Translations under genes and position numbers: made by a program
Part shown: piece by piece, positions 33,285-41,572 of the stretch
Layout: every line of letters starts with the position of its first letter
How positions within the stretch are numbered: the stretch's first letter is position 1
Assembly: GCA_900770185.1 (NCBI GenBank)
Contig: CAAGJM010000008.1
Coordinates: forward strand, 1-44,511
Length of the DNA: 44,511 nt
Direction: 5' to 3'
DNA from: Clostridia bacterium
Lineage (GTDB): Bacteria; Bacillota; Clostridia; Christensenellales; Borkfalkiaceae
The notes under the pieces: generated by a model
Told to the model about the DNA's origin: nothing
The model's input: only the letters and a program-made list of their open reading frames with translations
Database searches by the model: none

Positions 33285-35135
33285 ATGAAACAATTCAAAA
33301 CGGAATCGCAAAAAGTTTTAGATTTGATGATAAACTCTATTTACACTAATAAAGAAATCTTTTTAAGGGAGCTTATCAGCAACTGTTCGGACGCGATAGA
33401 CAAACTTTATTATAAGGCGTTGACCGACAATATCACCGGGCTTAGCCGTAACGACTTTTATATAGAAATAAAGGCAGACAAAGCGGCGCGCACCCTGACG
33501 ATAAGCGATAACGGCATCGGTATGACGGCTGACGAACTTGAAAACAACTTGGGCACGATTGCAAAATCGGGGTCGCTCGACTTTAAAAAGGACGAAAACG
33601 TCAAAAACGAAGATATCAATATTATAGGTCAGTTCGGCGTAGGGTTTTATTCCGGCTTTATGGTAGCCGATAAAATCGAAGTTATATCTAAAAAATACGG
33701 CGAGGATACTGCAAACAAATGGGTCAGCAGCGGCGCCGAAGGCTACGATTTGACCCCTTGCGACAAAGAAACGAACGGCACCGACGTTATCCTTCACTTA
33801 AAACCGAACGCGGACGGCGATAATTACGATAGTTATTTGGAAGAATACACCATTCGCAATCTCGTCAAAAAGTACAGCGATTACGTGCGTTACCCGATAA
33901 AAACGCTCGTCACAAAATATAAAAAAGAAGACGGCGCGGATAAAGAGACGGAGTACACCGAAGAAGAAACGCTTAACTCTATGGTTCCCGTGTGGAAAAA
34001 GAGCAAGCAAGAGTTAAAAGACGGCGAGCTGAACGAGTTTTATAAAGATACGTTTTACGATATGGACGACCCCTTAAAAACCATTTCTATGTCCGTCGAA
34101 GGCGCGGTCGATTTTAAAGCGTTGCTGTTTATCCCCGCAAAAACGCCTTATAACTATTACTCTAAAAATTACGAAAAAGGGCTGAAATTGTATACTAACG
34201 GCGTTATGATAATGGAAAAATGCGCCGAACTTTTGCCCGATTATTTCAGCTTCGTAAAGGGCGTCGTCGATAGCGAACTTGTGCTTAACATTTCGCGTGA
34301 AACCGTTCAGCAGTCCCGTCAGCTTAAAGCTATCGCTCAAAGCATTGAAAAAAAGGTCAAAGCGGAACTTCTCGAAATGCAGAAAAACGACCGCGAAAGT
34401 TACGAAAAGTTCTTCGACGCGTTCGGGCTTCAGCTTAAATACGGTATTTATCAAAGCTACGGAATGAATAAGGAAACGTTGCAAGATTTATTGCTGTTCA
34501 ATTCCGCAAAGCAGGGCAAAAAAATCACCCTTAAAGAGTACGTTGAGGGTTTAGCCGAAGGCGACGGCATTTACTACGCAAGCGGCAAAACGATAGACGC
34601 CGTAAAAGCCCTTCCGCAGACCGAAAAATATCTTGACGACGGAAAAGACGTGCTTTGCTTTATCGACGAAGTGGACGAATTTGCCGTCAAGTTTATGGGA
34701 GAGTACGACAAGCACGCCTTTAAAAACATCACGCAGGAAGATATTAAGAACGAAGATAGCTCTTCCGACGAAGAAAAAGAAGTTTTCGCTTTCATAAAAG
34801 ACGCGCTAAACGGCAAAGTCAGCAAAGTCGTCGGAACGACGAATCTTAAAAACCACCCCGTTTGCTTATCGAGCGAAGGCGACGTGTCCATTGAAATGGA
34901 GCGGGTTTTAAACGCTATGCCTAACGGCGAAAACGCCGTCAAAGCGCAAAAAGTGCTTGAAATCAACCTTTACCACAAGATAACCGAAAAACTTAAAGAC
35001 TTGTATAAAAACGATAAGGATACCCTTAAAACTTACGCCGAAATTCTGTATGCGGAAGCCGCCCTTATCGCTGGGCTTAATATCGAAAACGCAAGCGACG
35101 TGTCCGATAAAATTTTCGATATATTGGCAAAGTAA
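33285..35135 (+). CDS. htpG: Chaperone protein HtpG (Hsp90)
   Basis: This 616-residue Hsp90 ATPase chaperone starts with FKTESQKVLDLMINSIYTNK and has the GHKL ATP-site motifs LRELISNCSDAIDKL (about 28-42), DNGIGM (about 82) and GQFGVGFYSGFMV (about 116), the middle-domain NISRETVQQSR near 335, and a C-terminal dimerisation region with no MEEVD. GGAG precedes the ATG. A perfect CIRCE element overlaps its promoter, and a hairpin follows. In Bacillus subtilis htpG is not HrcA-controlled, so the CIRCE is a notable difference. Confidence 0.97.
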   Translation: MKQFKTESQKVLDLMINSIYTNKEIFLRELISNCSDAIDKLYYKALTDNITGLSRNDFYIEIKADKAARTLTISDNGIGMTADELENNLGTIAKSGSLDFKKDENVKNEDINIIGQFGVGFYSGFMVADKIEVISKKYGEDTANKWVSSGAEGYDLTPCDKETNGTDVILHLKPNADGDNYDSYLEEYTIRNLVKKYSDYVRYPIKTLVTKYKKEDGADKETEYTEEETLNSMVPVWKKSKQELKDGELNEFYKDTFYDMDDPLKTISMSVEGAVDFKALLFIPAKTPYNYYSKNYEKGLKLYTNGVMIMEKCAELLPDYFSFVKGVVDSELVLNISRETVQQSRQLKAIAQSIEKKVKAELLEMQKNDRESYEKFFDAFGLQLKYGIYQSYGMNKETLQDLLLFNSAKQGKKITLKEYVEGLAEGDGIYYASGKTIDAVKALPQTEKYLDDGKDVLCFIDEVDEFAVKFMGEYDKHAFKNITQEDIKNEDSSSDEEKEVFAFIKDALNGKVSKVVGTTNLKNHPVCLSSEGDVSIEMERVLNAMPNGENAVKAQKVLEINLYHKITEKLKDLYKNDKDTLKTYAEILYAEAALIAGLNIENASDVSDKIFDILAK

Positions 35136-35159
35136 TAAATAAAACTTAAAAACGGTTTT

Positions 35160-35189
35160 AATTCCCCGCCTGAGCGCGGGGAATTTTTA
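35160..35189 (+). terminator. Terminator of htpG
   Basis: AATTCCCCGC pairs with GCGGGGAATT around a 6-base loop, followed by T-rich sequence, 24 bases past the stop. Confidence 0.85.
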
Positions 35190-35382
35190 TGATTACGTTT
35201 ATAAAGCGGCTTTTTATAGTGTAAAAACGATATATGCACAGGCGTAACGTATGTTAAATTGCCGTAAATGCGCAAACGTAGCGCATATAAAGGCTAACGT
35301 GCATAAAAGCGCATATAATTCGTATATCGGCGGCGAAAATTTATCCTGAAAAGTCAAAATGCAACCGCGGGTTGACAAAGTT

Positions 35383-35395
35383 CAAGTTAAACTTG
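35383..35395. promoter_or_regulatory. Palindrome CAAGTT-A-AACTTG, candidate operator
   Basis: The 6-bp arms flank one base and abut the TTGAAG -35 box of the XRE gene, a position fit for autorepression. Confidence 0.4.
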
Positions 35396-35396
35396 G

Positions 35397-35425
35397 TTGA
35401 AGTAAACCGCCGTTCGTGGTACAAT
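35397..35425 (+). promoter_or_regulatory. Promoter of the XRE regulator
   Basis: TTGAAG, 17 bases, TACAAT. AAAGGAG lies 9 bases before the ATG. Confidence 0.6.
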
Positions 35426-35448
35426 AAACGCATATAAAGGAGATAAAA

Positions 35449-36450
35449 ATGTTAGCGGATAAAATTATATCTGAAAGAAAGCGGGCGGGGCTTAATCAGG
35501 AAGAACTTGCCGACAAGTTGGGCGTGTCGCGCCAGGCGGTTTCTAAGTGGGAAAGCGCGCAGTCTACGCCCGATTTAACAAGAATCGTCGATATGGCGAA
35601 AATTTTCGGCTGTACGACCGATTACTTATTGAAAGACGATTGTTGCGAAAAATCGGCGGCTGTCGGCGAGAGCGAAGCAAAACCGAACGGCGTAAAATCA
35701 ATAGAAGTAAGCGACGAAGCGGCGCGCGAGTATTTAGTTTTAAAAAAGAAAACGAGTAAATTATTCGCCGTCGCAACAATGCTTTGCGTATTGTCGCCCG
35801 CGCTTCTCGTTTTTATGGCGGGACTTTCGGAATATTCGGGCGCAAATATAAGTGAAGGCATTGCGGTTACAGTCGGGCTGACCGCTCTTTTTCTGCTCGT
35901 CGCCACGGCGGTGTCCATATTTGTGTTTTACGGCATAAAACTCAATAAATTCGGGTTTATAAGCAAGCAATCGTTTACGGTAAGCAAAACGATTGAAAGC
36001 GAAGTAAAAAAGAAACTTTCCGAATTTGAAAAGAAGTTCGTCGTATTTTTATCCGTCGGGGTAGTACTTTGCGTTATAGCGGTTTTGCCGCTCATAATAA
36101 GCGGGGCGGTAAATGCGGGTGAAGTTACTTATACTTCGATGGCCGCGCTTTTGCTGGTTATAATTTCCGTCGGCGTTGCGCTTATAGTAAGGGCGGCGAT
36201 TGAAAAATCGGGCTATGACGCGCTTTTAGAGCGCGGCGACTATTCAAAAGCGGCAAAAAAGGCAAACAAAGCGGTTGACGCCGTTTGCGGCGCGTATTGG
36301 CCGCTCGTCACGGCGGGATACCTTGCATGGAGTTTTATCGGCAAAAGCTGGGGGATTTCCTGGATAGTCTGGCCGATTGCCGCGGTCGCTTACGCCGCGA
36401 TTATGGCGATTGTCAAGGCGTTCGTTAAGTCTGACTATAAAGAAGATTAA
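35449..36450 (+). CDS. XRE-family regulator with C-terminal membrane domain
   Basis: This 333-residue protein has an N-terminal HTH_3 domain (residues 7-61, with NQEELADKLGVSRQAVSKWESAQSTPD as its helices), then about six hydrophobic segments at roughly 100-122, 133-160, 195-218, 224-245, 283-300 and 306-328. Such membrane-anchored XRE proteins often sense envelope stress and control neighbouring transport genes, but here the gene stands alone between terminators. Target unknown; autoregulation at the nearby palindrome is possible. Confidence 0.9.
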   Translation: MLADKIISERKRAGLNQEELADKLGVSRQAVSKWESAQSTPDLTRIVDMAKIFGCTTDYLLKDDCCEKSAAVGESEAKPNGVKSIEVSDEAAREYLVLKKKTSKLFAVATMLCVLSPALLVFMAGLSEYSGANISEGIAVTVGLTALFLLVATAVSIFVFYGIKLNKFGFISKQSFTVSKTIESEVKKKLSEFEKKFVVFLSVGVVLCVIAVLPLIISGAVNAGEVTYTSMAALLLVIISVGVALIVRAAIEKSGYDALLERGDYSKAAKKANKAVDAVCGAYWPLVTAGYLAWSFIGKSWGISWIVWPIAAVAYAAIMAIVKAFVKSDYKED

Positions 36451-36466
36451 ATGATAATATATATAG

Positions 36467-36502
36467 AAAAGGCGGGGTTAGTAAAATTCCCCGTCTTTTT
36501 TT
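36467..36502 (+). terminator. Terminator of the XRE regulator gene
   Basis: AAGGCGGGG pairs with CCCCGTCTTT (one G-T pair) and is followed by a run of T. Confidence 0.75.
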
Positions 36503-36585
36503 AAAGCGCAGGCTTTAAAAGCCACGCAAACTTAACGTATGGAGGGGCTTGCTCCCTGCCGTTTTTTATATTGAAAATTATCTGA

Positions 36586-36651
36586 CGTCTCCCTGAACGA
36601 TGAGCGAAGGGTCTTGCGCGTCTCCCTGAACGATGAGCGAAGGGTCTCGCG
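36586..36651. repeat. 33-bp tandem repeat, two copies
   Basis: The unit CGTCTCCCTGAACGATGAGCG continues to AAGGGTCTTGCG and occurs at 36586-36618 and 36619-36651 with one difference. It is an inverted relative of the repeat at 28659-28686. Confidence 0.9.
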
Positions 36652-36751
36652 GAAACGAACGCTTACTTAAACGCGGGCGTAAACATAAAAAGCGGTCGGC
36701 GGTTGGCGGGTCGTCATGGCGCCGACCCTTATGAGTCTGAATCCACACTTT

Positions 36752-36790
36752 GTCATTCTGAACGGAGTGAAGAATCTCGCGGAAGCGAAA
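36752..36790. repeat. Dispersed GTCATTCTGAACGG-type repeat
   Basis: GTCATTCTGAACGGAGTG followed by AAGAATCTCGCGGAAGC is the same family, in the opposite orientation, as the ends of the 2320-2568 repeats. Confidence 0.75.
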
Positions 36791-36913
36791 ATGAAAGTTG
36801 AATGCGGTCGGTCTTACAAAAAGCGAACAATGGCGGCTCGTCATGGCACCGACCCCCGCTAACCGCCTATTAAAAAAAAATTTAAAAATTTTTAAAAAAC
36901 TGCTTAAAAACGC

Positions 36914-36942
36914 TTTACAACGCTAAAGTAATGAAGTATAAT
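36914..36942 (+). promoter_or_regulatory. Promoter of the amino-acid ABC transporter operon
   Basis: TTTACA, 17 bases, TATAAT. It is followed by the inverted TAAAGTAAC motifs. Confidence 0.75.
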
Positions 36943-36953
36943 AGCACCATAAA

Positions 36954-36985
36954 GTTACTTTACCGAATTAAAGCGTTAAAGTAAC
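36954..36985. promoter_or_regulatory. Inverted GTTACTTTA / TAAAGTAAC, candidate operator
   Basis: Perfect 9-bp arms separated by 14 bases lie just after the predicted transcript start. A third TAAAGTAA copy sits at 36924-36931 inside the promoter, suggesting repressor binding across the start. Confidence 0.55.
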
Positions 36986-37034
36986 AGGCAAAAACAAGTT
37001 GATAAAATTTTTAAAATTTAAGGAGATAACTCAA

Positions 37035-37856
37035 ATGAAAAAACTTTTAACCGCAATGTTGACAATTGCACTTTCTGTAGTAACCGCGTTAAGCCTTACC
37101 GCTTGCGGAAAGAAAGACGACGCAAGTTACGTCAAAAAACAGGGCAAACTCGTTATCGGCGTAACCGACTACGCTCCGTACGATTACCAAGACGAAAACG
37201 GCAAGTGGATAGGCTTTGACGCAGATATGGCAAGGCTTGTCGGTGAAGAATTAGGCGTTAAAACGGAATTCGTCGAAATTTCGTGGGACGCGAAAATTAC
37301 CGAACTTAAATCGAAAAAAATCGACCTTATCTGGAACGGTATGACGGTTACCGACGATCTTAAAGCGGAAATGGACTTCTCGTACTCCTACGCTAAAAAC
37401 TCGCAGGTTGCGGTTATAAAGAAATCCAACGCGCAAAAATATACCAATCTTGAATCTATCAAGGGTGCGAAAGTCGTTGCGGAAGGCGGCTCTGCGGGCG
37501 AAACCGCCGCAGTTGAAAACTTCGGCAAAGATAACGTTACCGACATCGAAAGTCAGGTTAAAGCACTGATGGAAGTTATGACGGGTACTGCAGACGTCGC
37601 TATTATCGACTATTCTATGGCGGCAAGCCTTTGCGGCAAAGGTAGTTACTCAGATCTTCAGATGGTTGACGGCGTAAGCATCGGCGAAGAAGAATTTGCC
37701 GTCGGCATAAGAAAGGGCAGCAACCTTGCAGAAACGGTCAACAAAGTGCTTGTAAACGCATTTAAGAGCGGCAAAGCGGAAGACCTTCGTCAAAAATACG
37801 GCGCGAATGCGGACGGTTCTAACAGTATCGCTCTTTGTGATTTATCCAACAAATAA
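37035..37856 (+). CDS. Polar amino-acid ABC transporter, substrate-binding lipoprotein
   Basis: This is a family 3 solute-binding protein. The ATG at 37035 has AGGAGAT 7 bases upstream and gives 273 residues; an in-frame TTG at 36999 is rejected. The signal peptide ends in lipobox LTAC (Cys24). SBP_bac_3 features include GKLVIGVTDYAPYDY near 34, IGFDADMARLVGEELG near 56, and IDLIWNGMTVTDDLK near 95. The specific amino acid is unknown. Permease and ATPase genes follow. Confidence 0.93.
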   Translation: MKKLLTAMLTIALSVVTALSLTACGKKDDASYVKKQGKLVIGVTDYAPYDYQDENGKWIGFDADMARLVGEELGVKTEFVEISWDAKITELKSKKIDLIWNGMTVTDDLKAEMDFSYSYAKNSQVAVIKKSNAQKYTNLESIKGAKVVAEGGSAGETAAVENFGKDNVTDIESQVKALMEVMTGTADVAIIDYSMAASLCGKGSYSDLQMVDGVSIGEEEFAVGIRKGSNLAETVNKVLVNAFKSGKAEDLRQKYGANADGSNSIALCDLSNK

Positions 37857-37874
37857 ATTTATAATCGGTAATTT

Positions 37875-38522
37875 ATGAGTTTTTCAGAAATAACGCTCAC
37901 CTTACTTGAAGGTTTCGGCTCCACCTGCTTACTGTTTATTTTGACTTTGGTGCTTGCCATTCCTTTGGGGTTGATAGTCGCTTTCGGGTCGATGACCAAG
38001 TTCAAGCCCGTCAGCGTAATAACGAAATGTTTCGTCTGGGTCATAAGGGGTACGCCCCTTATGCTCCAGATTTTCGTTGTCTTTTACGTTCCCTCTCTCG
38101 TGTTCGACGTCGGCATCGAGTCAAGGCTTATGGCGGTGCTTATCGCTTTCGTGATAAATTACGCGTGCTATTTTTCCGAAATTTATCGCGGCGGCATCGA
38201 AAGCGTGCCTAAAGGTCAGTACGAAGCGGGCGAAGTTTTAGGAATGACGAAGTCGCAAATCTTCTTTAAAGTTATCCTTTTGCAAGTAGTTAAAAGAATT
38301 ATTCCGCCAATGGGCAACGAAATAATAACCTTGGTAAAAGATACGTCGCTTGCGCGCGTCATCGGGGTTATCGAGCTTATCCGCGGCGCGGAAAAAATTC
38401 TTGCCAGATACGCGCTCGTGTGGCCGCTTTTCTACGCGGGCTTGTTCTATCTCCTTTTCAACGGGCTTTTAACCTTATTGTTTGGATATTTAGAGAAAAA
38501 GTTAAGCTATTTTAAGGTGTGA
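37875..38522 (+). CDS. Polar amino-acid ABC transporter permease
   Basis: This 215-residue HisM/GlnP-type permease has about five transmembrane segments and the EAA loop EAGEVLGMTKSQIFFKVILLQ (near 117-137). Also visible are WVIRGTPLMLQIFVVFYV and the C-terminal FGYLEKKLSYFKV. It starts 18 bp after the binding protein and ends one base before the ATPase, so the three genes are co-transcribed. Confidence 0.93.
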   Translation: MSFSEITLTLLEGFGSTCLLFILTLVLAIPLGLIVAFGSMTKFKPVSVITKCFVWVIRGTPLMLQIFVVFYVPSLVFDVGIESRLMAVLIAFVINYACYFSEIYRGGIESVPKGQYEAGEVLGMTKSQIFFKVILLQVVKRIIPPMGNEIITLVKDTSLARVIGVIELIRGAEKILARYALVWPLFYAGLFYLLFNGLLTLLFGYLEKKLSYFKV

Positions 38523-38523
38523 T

Positions 38524-39321
38524 ATGGCGTTTTTATCGGTTAAAGATATTTATAAAAGTTTCGGTAAAACCGAAGTTTTAAAAGGCGTTTCGTTCGACCT
38601 TAGCGAAGGCGAAGTGCTTTCTATTATAGGCTCGTCGGGCAACGGCAAAACCACCCTTTTAAGGTGTTTAAACTACTTGGAGCGCGCCGATAAAGGCACC
38701 GTTTTATTAAACGGCGAAAAGATTTTTAACGGCGATGAAAAAAAAGTCCCCGAAAGCGTTTTGCGCGACCGCAGGCTGCACTTCGGGCTGGTGTTTCAAA
38801 GTTTTAACTTATTTCCGCAGTATACCGCGTTTGAAAACGTTAAACTTCCGCTTTCCCTGATGGAAAAAGACAGGGCGAAAAACGGCAAGCCGAGCTTGCT
38901 TAGCGACGGCGAAACGATTGACGAAAAGGTAAACTTGCTCCTTAAAAAAGTGGGGCTTATAGATAAGGCAAAAAATTACCCGTGCGAACTTTCGGGCGGG
39001 CAGCAACAGCGCGTTGCTATAGCTCGCGCCATGGCGTTAAAGCCGGATATTTTGTGTTTCGACGAACCGACCAGCGCGTTGGACCCCGAACTTACGGGCG
39101 AAGTTTTAAAGGTTATAAAAGAACTTAAAGACCTTGAAAAAATAACGATGATAATCGTCACGCACGAAATGGAATTCGCTAAAAACATAAGCGATAAAGT
39201 GCTGTTTTTAAGCGGCGGCGCGGTGGAAGAATTCGGCTCGCCCGAAGAGATTTTCAACTCGCCGAAAAGCGAAGTAACCAAGCAGTTTTTACAAAATTAT
39301 CTGAGCGCGAAGAGCGTTTAA
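38524..39321 (+). CDS. Polar amino-acid ABC transporter ATPase
   Basis: This 265-residue GlnQ/HisP-type ATPase has Walker A GSSGNGKTT (residues 36-44; Asn in place of the more common Gly), Q-loop VFQSFNLFPQ, signature LSGGQQQRVAIARA near 158, Walker B LCFDEPTSALDPE, and H-loop VTHEMEFA. It starts one base after the permease stop. A YerC/TrpR-like gene follows 9 bp later. Confidence 0.95.
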   Translation: MAFLSVKDIYKSFGKTEVLKGVSFDLSEGEVLSIIGSSGNGKTTLLRCLNYLERADKGTVLLNGEKIFNGDEKKVPESVLRDRRLHFGLVFQSFNLFPQYTAFENVKLPLSLMEKDRAKNGKPSLLSDGETIDEKVNLLLKKVGLIDKAKNYPCELSGGQQQRVAIARAMALKPDILCFDEPTSALDPELTGEVLKVIKELKDLEKITMIIVTHEMEFAKNISDKVLFLSGGAVEEFGSPEEIFNSPKSEVTKQFLQNYLSAKSV

Positions 39322-39330
39322 GGGTGAAAA

Positions 39331-39609
39331 ATGAGTATCGATAAGCATCAGGTCGAAGAATTTTACAAGGCGATTTTATCGCTCAAAACGGTTGAAGAGT
39401 GCGAAAGCTTTTTCGCCGACCTTTGCACCTATAAAGAAATAGAGCAAATGACGCAACGAATTATCGCCGCAAAACTCCTATTAAAGGGCGACACGTACGA
39501 AAAAGTTATTAAAGAGACCGAAATATCTTCGGCAACTTTATCACGCGTATCTAAATGCGTAAAATACGGCAGCGGCTACAAAACCGTTTTAAAAGATGAA
39601 CAAAATTAA
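39331..39609 (+). CDS. YerC/YecD-type TrpR-like DNA-binding protein
   Basis: This 92-residue protein belongs to the TrpR-like YerC/YecD family: helical, with CTYKEIEQMTQRIIAAKLLL and a C-terminal helix-turn-helix (TYEKVIKETEISSATLSRV). It lies in the operon with the amino-acid transporter and overlaps queH by 14 bp. It may regulate the operon through the TAAAGTAAC motifs, an inference from position. It is not a classical tryptophan repressor by context. Confidence 0.9.
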   Translation: MSIDKHQVEEFYKAILSLKTVEECESFFADLCTYKEIEQMTQRIIAAKLLLKGDTYEKVIKETEISSATLSRVSKCVKYGSGYKTVLKDEQN

Positions 39610-40243
39610 CTACGACGCGCTTTTTAATTCCGAGCTTTCGGCTGTTAAAAAGGCGGGCGTAAAACCAAAACTTTTAATGCATGCGTGTTGCGCGCCTTGC
39701 TCGACTGCCTGCATTTTGCGCGTTGCGGAGTTTTTTGATTTAACCCTATATTTTTATAACCCCAACGTTACCGACGGCGAAGAGTATTATAAACGGTATA
39801 ACGAACTTAAAAATTATTTATCCCGCGTTTACGGCGATAAAATTAAGTTTTTGGGCGAAGAGCTGAACGCGGGCGAGTTTTATTCCGCCGTCACGGGTCT
39901 TGAAAATATCCCCGAAGGCGGGGAAAGGTGCTTTAAGTGTTACGAACTGCGCCTTGATAAAACTGCCAAAACGGCAAAAGGCGCGTGCTTTGATTATTTT
40001 ACCACCACGCTTTCCGTCAGCCCCTACAAAAACGCCGCAAAGCTTAACGAGTTAGGCGGCGCAATCGCTCAAAAGTACGGGGTTAAGTATTTATTTTCGG
40101 ACTTTAAAAAGGGCGGCGGATATTTAAAAAGCGTTGAACTTTCCGATAAATTCGGACTGTACCGCCAGGACTATTGCGGGTGTGAATTTTCAAAAAAAGA
40201 AGCGGAACTTCGCCGCAAAGCAAAAGAAAACGGCTTCGACTAA
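39596..40243 (+). CDS. queH: Epoxyqueuosine reductase QueH
   Basis: QueH (DUF208) reduces epoxyqueuosine to queuosine in tRNA without cobalamin. The 215-residue protein has HACCAPCST (Cys31/Cys32 region), FYNPNVTDGEEYYKR, GERCFKCYELRL near 104-115 and DYCGCEFS near 194, the Cys clusters of the family. It overlaps the YerC-type gene by 14 bp. The stop codon lies within the terminator hairpin. Confidence 0.95.
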   Translation: MNKINYDALFNSELSAVKKAGVKPKLLMHACCAPCSTACILRVAEFFDLTLYFYNPNVTDGEEYYKRYNELKNYLSRVYGDKIKFLGEELNAGEFYSAVTGLENIPEGGERCFKCYELRLDKTAKTAKGACFDYFTTTLSVSPYKNAAKLNELGGAIAQKYGVKYLFSDFKKGGGYLKSVELSDKFGLYRQDYCGCEFSKKEAELRRKAKENGFD

Positions 40244-40263
40244 ACTTAGTCGAAGCCGTTTTT
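40227..40263 (+). terminator. Terminator overlapping the queH stop codon
   Basis: AAAACGGCTTCGACTAA pairs with TTAGTCGAAGCCGTTTT, followed by T. The left arm encodes the last residues and stop codon of QueH. Confidence 0.88.
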
Positions 40264-40273
40264 ATACGCCGAA

Positions 40274-40324
40274 TTATAAGGCGTTTATTATTATAAGGCG
40301 TTTATTATTATAAGGCGTTTATTA
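40274..40324. repeat. 17-bp tandem repeat, three copies
   Basis: TTATAAGGCGTTTATTA occurs exactly three times head to tail (40274-40290, 40291-40307, 40308-40324). It lies between the convergent queH and ferritin-like genes. Confidence 0.95.
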
Positions 40325-40339
40325 TTTAGCGCGGCACGT

Positions 40340-41572
40340 TTACGGTCTTGCAACGCTTACGTTGTCAACTTTTCTGTCGCGCAGTTCTTTAATCGGGTGC
40401 GGGGCGGTTTCGTACCTCAAATCTTCGCCGTGTTTTTTAATATAGTTTTCCATAACCCTGTGGCTCGGAACGGTTTGTTCGCCCTTGATTATCGCCGACT
40501 GGTATTTTTTAAAAGCGTTGTTCGGCTTTAAGTCGTTTACGTTAAGGTATACGTCGCCGCTCGTCGTTAAAGGCACGCTTTTTAAAACCTCGCGTATATA
40601 ACTTTTATTTTCTTTAAAGTTTAAAATATCGGGGAATTCCGTTTCGGGCATAACCTCAAAAAAGTCCTTTCCGTCGTACTTTTTAAGAAGCTCGCTAATT
40701 ATTTTCAAGTGGTTTACTTCGTCTAAAAAATGCTCTTCGTAAACGGACTTCAAATACTCGTTCTTTTCGGTTTTATAGCACGAATAATACAGGTAGCACT
40801 CGGTGTACTCGTGCATAAGCGCACATTCGAGCCATGTCGTCGTGGGGTCTTTAAGGCTTTCGTACCCCGAAACGTGCTCTTCTTCGATCATTGCAATTTC
40901 GCCATACATTTTACGCCCCCACTCGGTGTGATAAAAACTTGCCACGTTCATATAGTAGTTCATCGTCTGCTGTTCGGCGGCGATAATTATCGAAACGTTA
41001 AGTTTCGTTCTTAAATCGGCTAAGCAAAAGTTGACGGGCGTTTTAAGGTCGGCTTCGGGCGGGCGGTGCTCGGCGATTGTGGGTCTACCGACGGTTATTT
41101 CGGTATACGAGCCGATTAAGTCTTTATAATTTTCCTTTTCGTCGTTATAAAGCATATCGGTGAAGCGGTATAAGTGGTCAAAGTCTTCCAAAAGCGCAAA
41201 ATCGAGTTGCTTTTTAACCGTCTCGTTTTTTTCGCTTTGAGCGAGTATTGCCGTCAGGTCAACCGCAAGTTGTTCGTATGATAGGGTCGTTTCCAGAATA
41301 CTTTCGTTTATTGGTTTAAGCGAAGCGATGCGCTTTTGCTGTTGCTGTTCGACCCTTCTAATTTTCGCAAGGGCAATGCGGATATCGTTGTTGCGACAGT
41401 GTCGGGCAAATTGGTGATAAAACCAGTTGCTCTCGAACTCTGTGCCGTTCATTAAAATTATGCGGGTTTTCGAGTACGGGTCAAGCGACTTTTTATCGTA
41501 ACTTTTTAAAAATAAATTTTTAAAATTGTAGTATTCGTTTTTTTTGCTTTCTTTTACTTCAAACGGGTTCAT
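40340..41572 (-). CDS. Double ferritin-like (putative diiron) protein
   Basis: The start at 41572 has GGAG 7 bases upstream and gives 410 residues; an in-frame start at 41605 is less likely. Helical segments carry carboxylate/His motifs: LEDFDHLYRF near 128, IAAEQQTMNYY near 197, IEEEHVSGYE near 229, HEYTECYLYY near 254, and EEHFLDEVNHLKI near 279. Asp130xxHis133, Glu230xxHis233 and Glu285xxHis288 fit ferritin-like metal sites, so two diiron-type four-helix bundles are plausible. No signal peptide. I cannot name a subfamily; a role in oxygen or metal handling is inference. Confidence 0.7.
   Translation of the reverse strand: MNPFEVKESKKNEYYNFKNLFLKSYDKKSLDPYSKTRIILMNGTEFESNWFYHQFARHCRNNDIRIALAKIRRVEQQQQKRIASLKPINESILETTLSYEQLAVDLTAILAQSEKNETVKKQLDFALLEDFDHLYRFTDMLYNDEKENYKDLIGSYTEITVGRPTIAEHRPPEADLKTPVNFCLADLRTKLNVSIIIAAEQQTMNYYMNVASFYHTEWGRKMYGEIAMIEEEHVSGYESLKDPTTTWLECALMHEYTECYLYYSCYKTEKNEYLKSVYEEHFLDEVNHLKIISELLKKYDGKDFFEVMPETEFPDILNFKENKSYIREVLKSVPLTTSGDVYLNVNDLKPNNAFKKYQSAIIKGEQTVPSHRVMENYIKKHGEDLRYETAPHPIKELRDRKVDNVSVARP

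Larger units (their letters stand above)
35136..35448. other. Intergenic region between htpG and the XRE regulator
   Basis: This gap holds the htpG terminator, two GCGCATATA segments (35282 and 35309), and the promoter and palindrome of the XRE gene. No gene is seen. Confidence 0.6.
36451..37034. other. Repeat-rich gap and leader of the amino-acid transporter operon
   Basis: This 584-bp gap contains the XRE terminator, a 33-bp tandem repeat, dispersed GTCATTCTGAACGGAGTG and GTCATGGCGCCGACCC repeats, then a promoter and inverted TAAAGTAAC motifs. No gene is supported; the weak open frames run through repeats. Confidence 0.7.

Noticed and set aside
36578..36844. Small minus-strand open frame in the repeat cluster
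   Set aside because: It is made entirely of dispersed repeats, including an exact duplicated peptide from the 33-bp tandem repeat, and has no independent signs of a gene.
36999..37034. Upstream TTG start for the amino-acid binding protein
   Set aside because: It would put twelve charged and hydrophobic residues before the lipoprotein signal peptide; the ATG at 37035 has a good ribosome binding site.
36943..37034. Riboswitch or T-box in the transporter leader
   Set aside because: The leader is under 100 nt, has no terminator and no T-box or aptamer-like conserved sequence; the inverted motifs fit an operator better.
40274..40324. CRISPR array
   Set aside because: The three 17-bp units are directly adjacent without spacers, and no cas gene is present.
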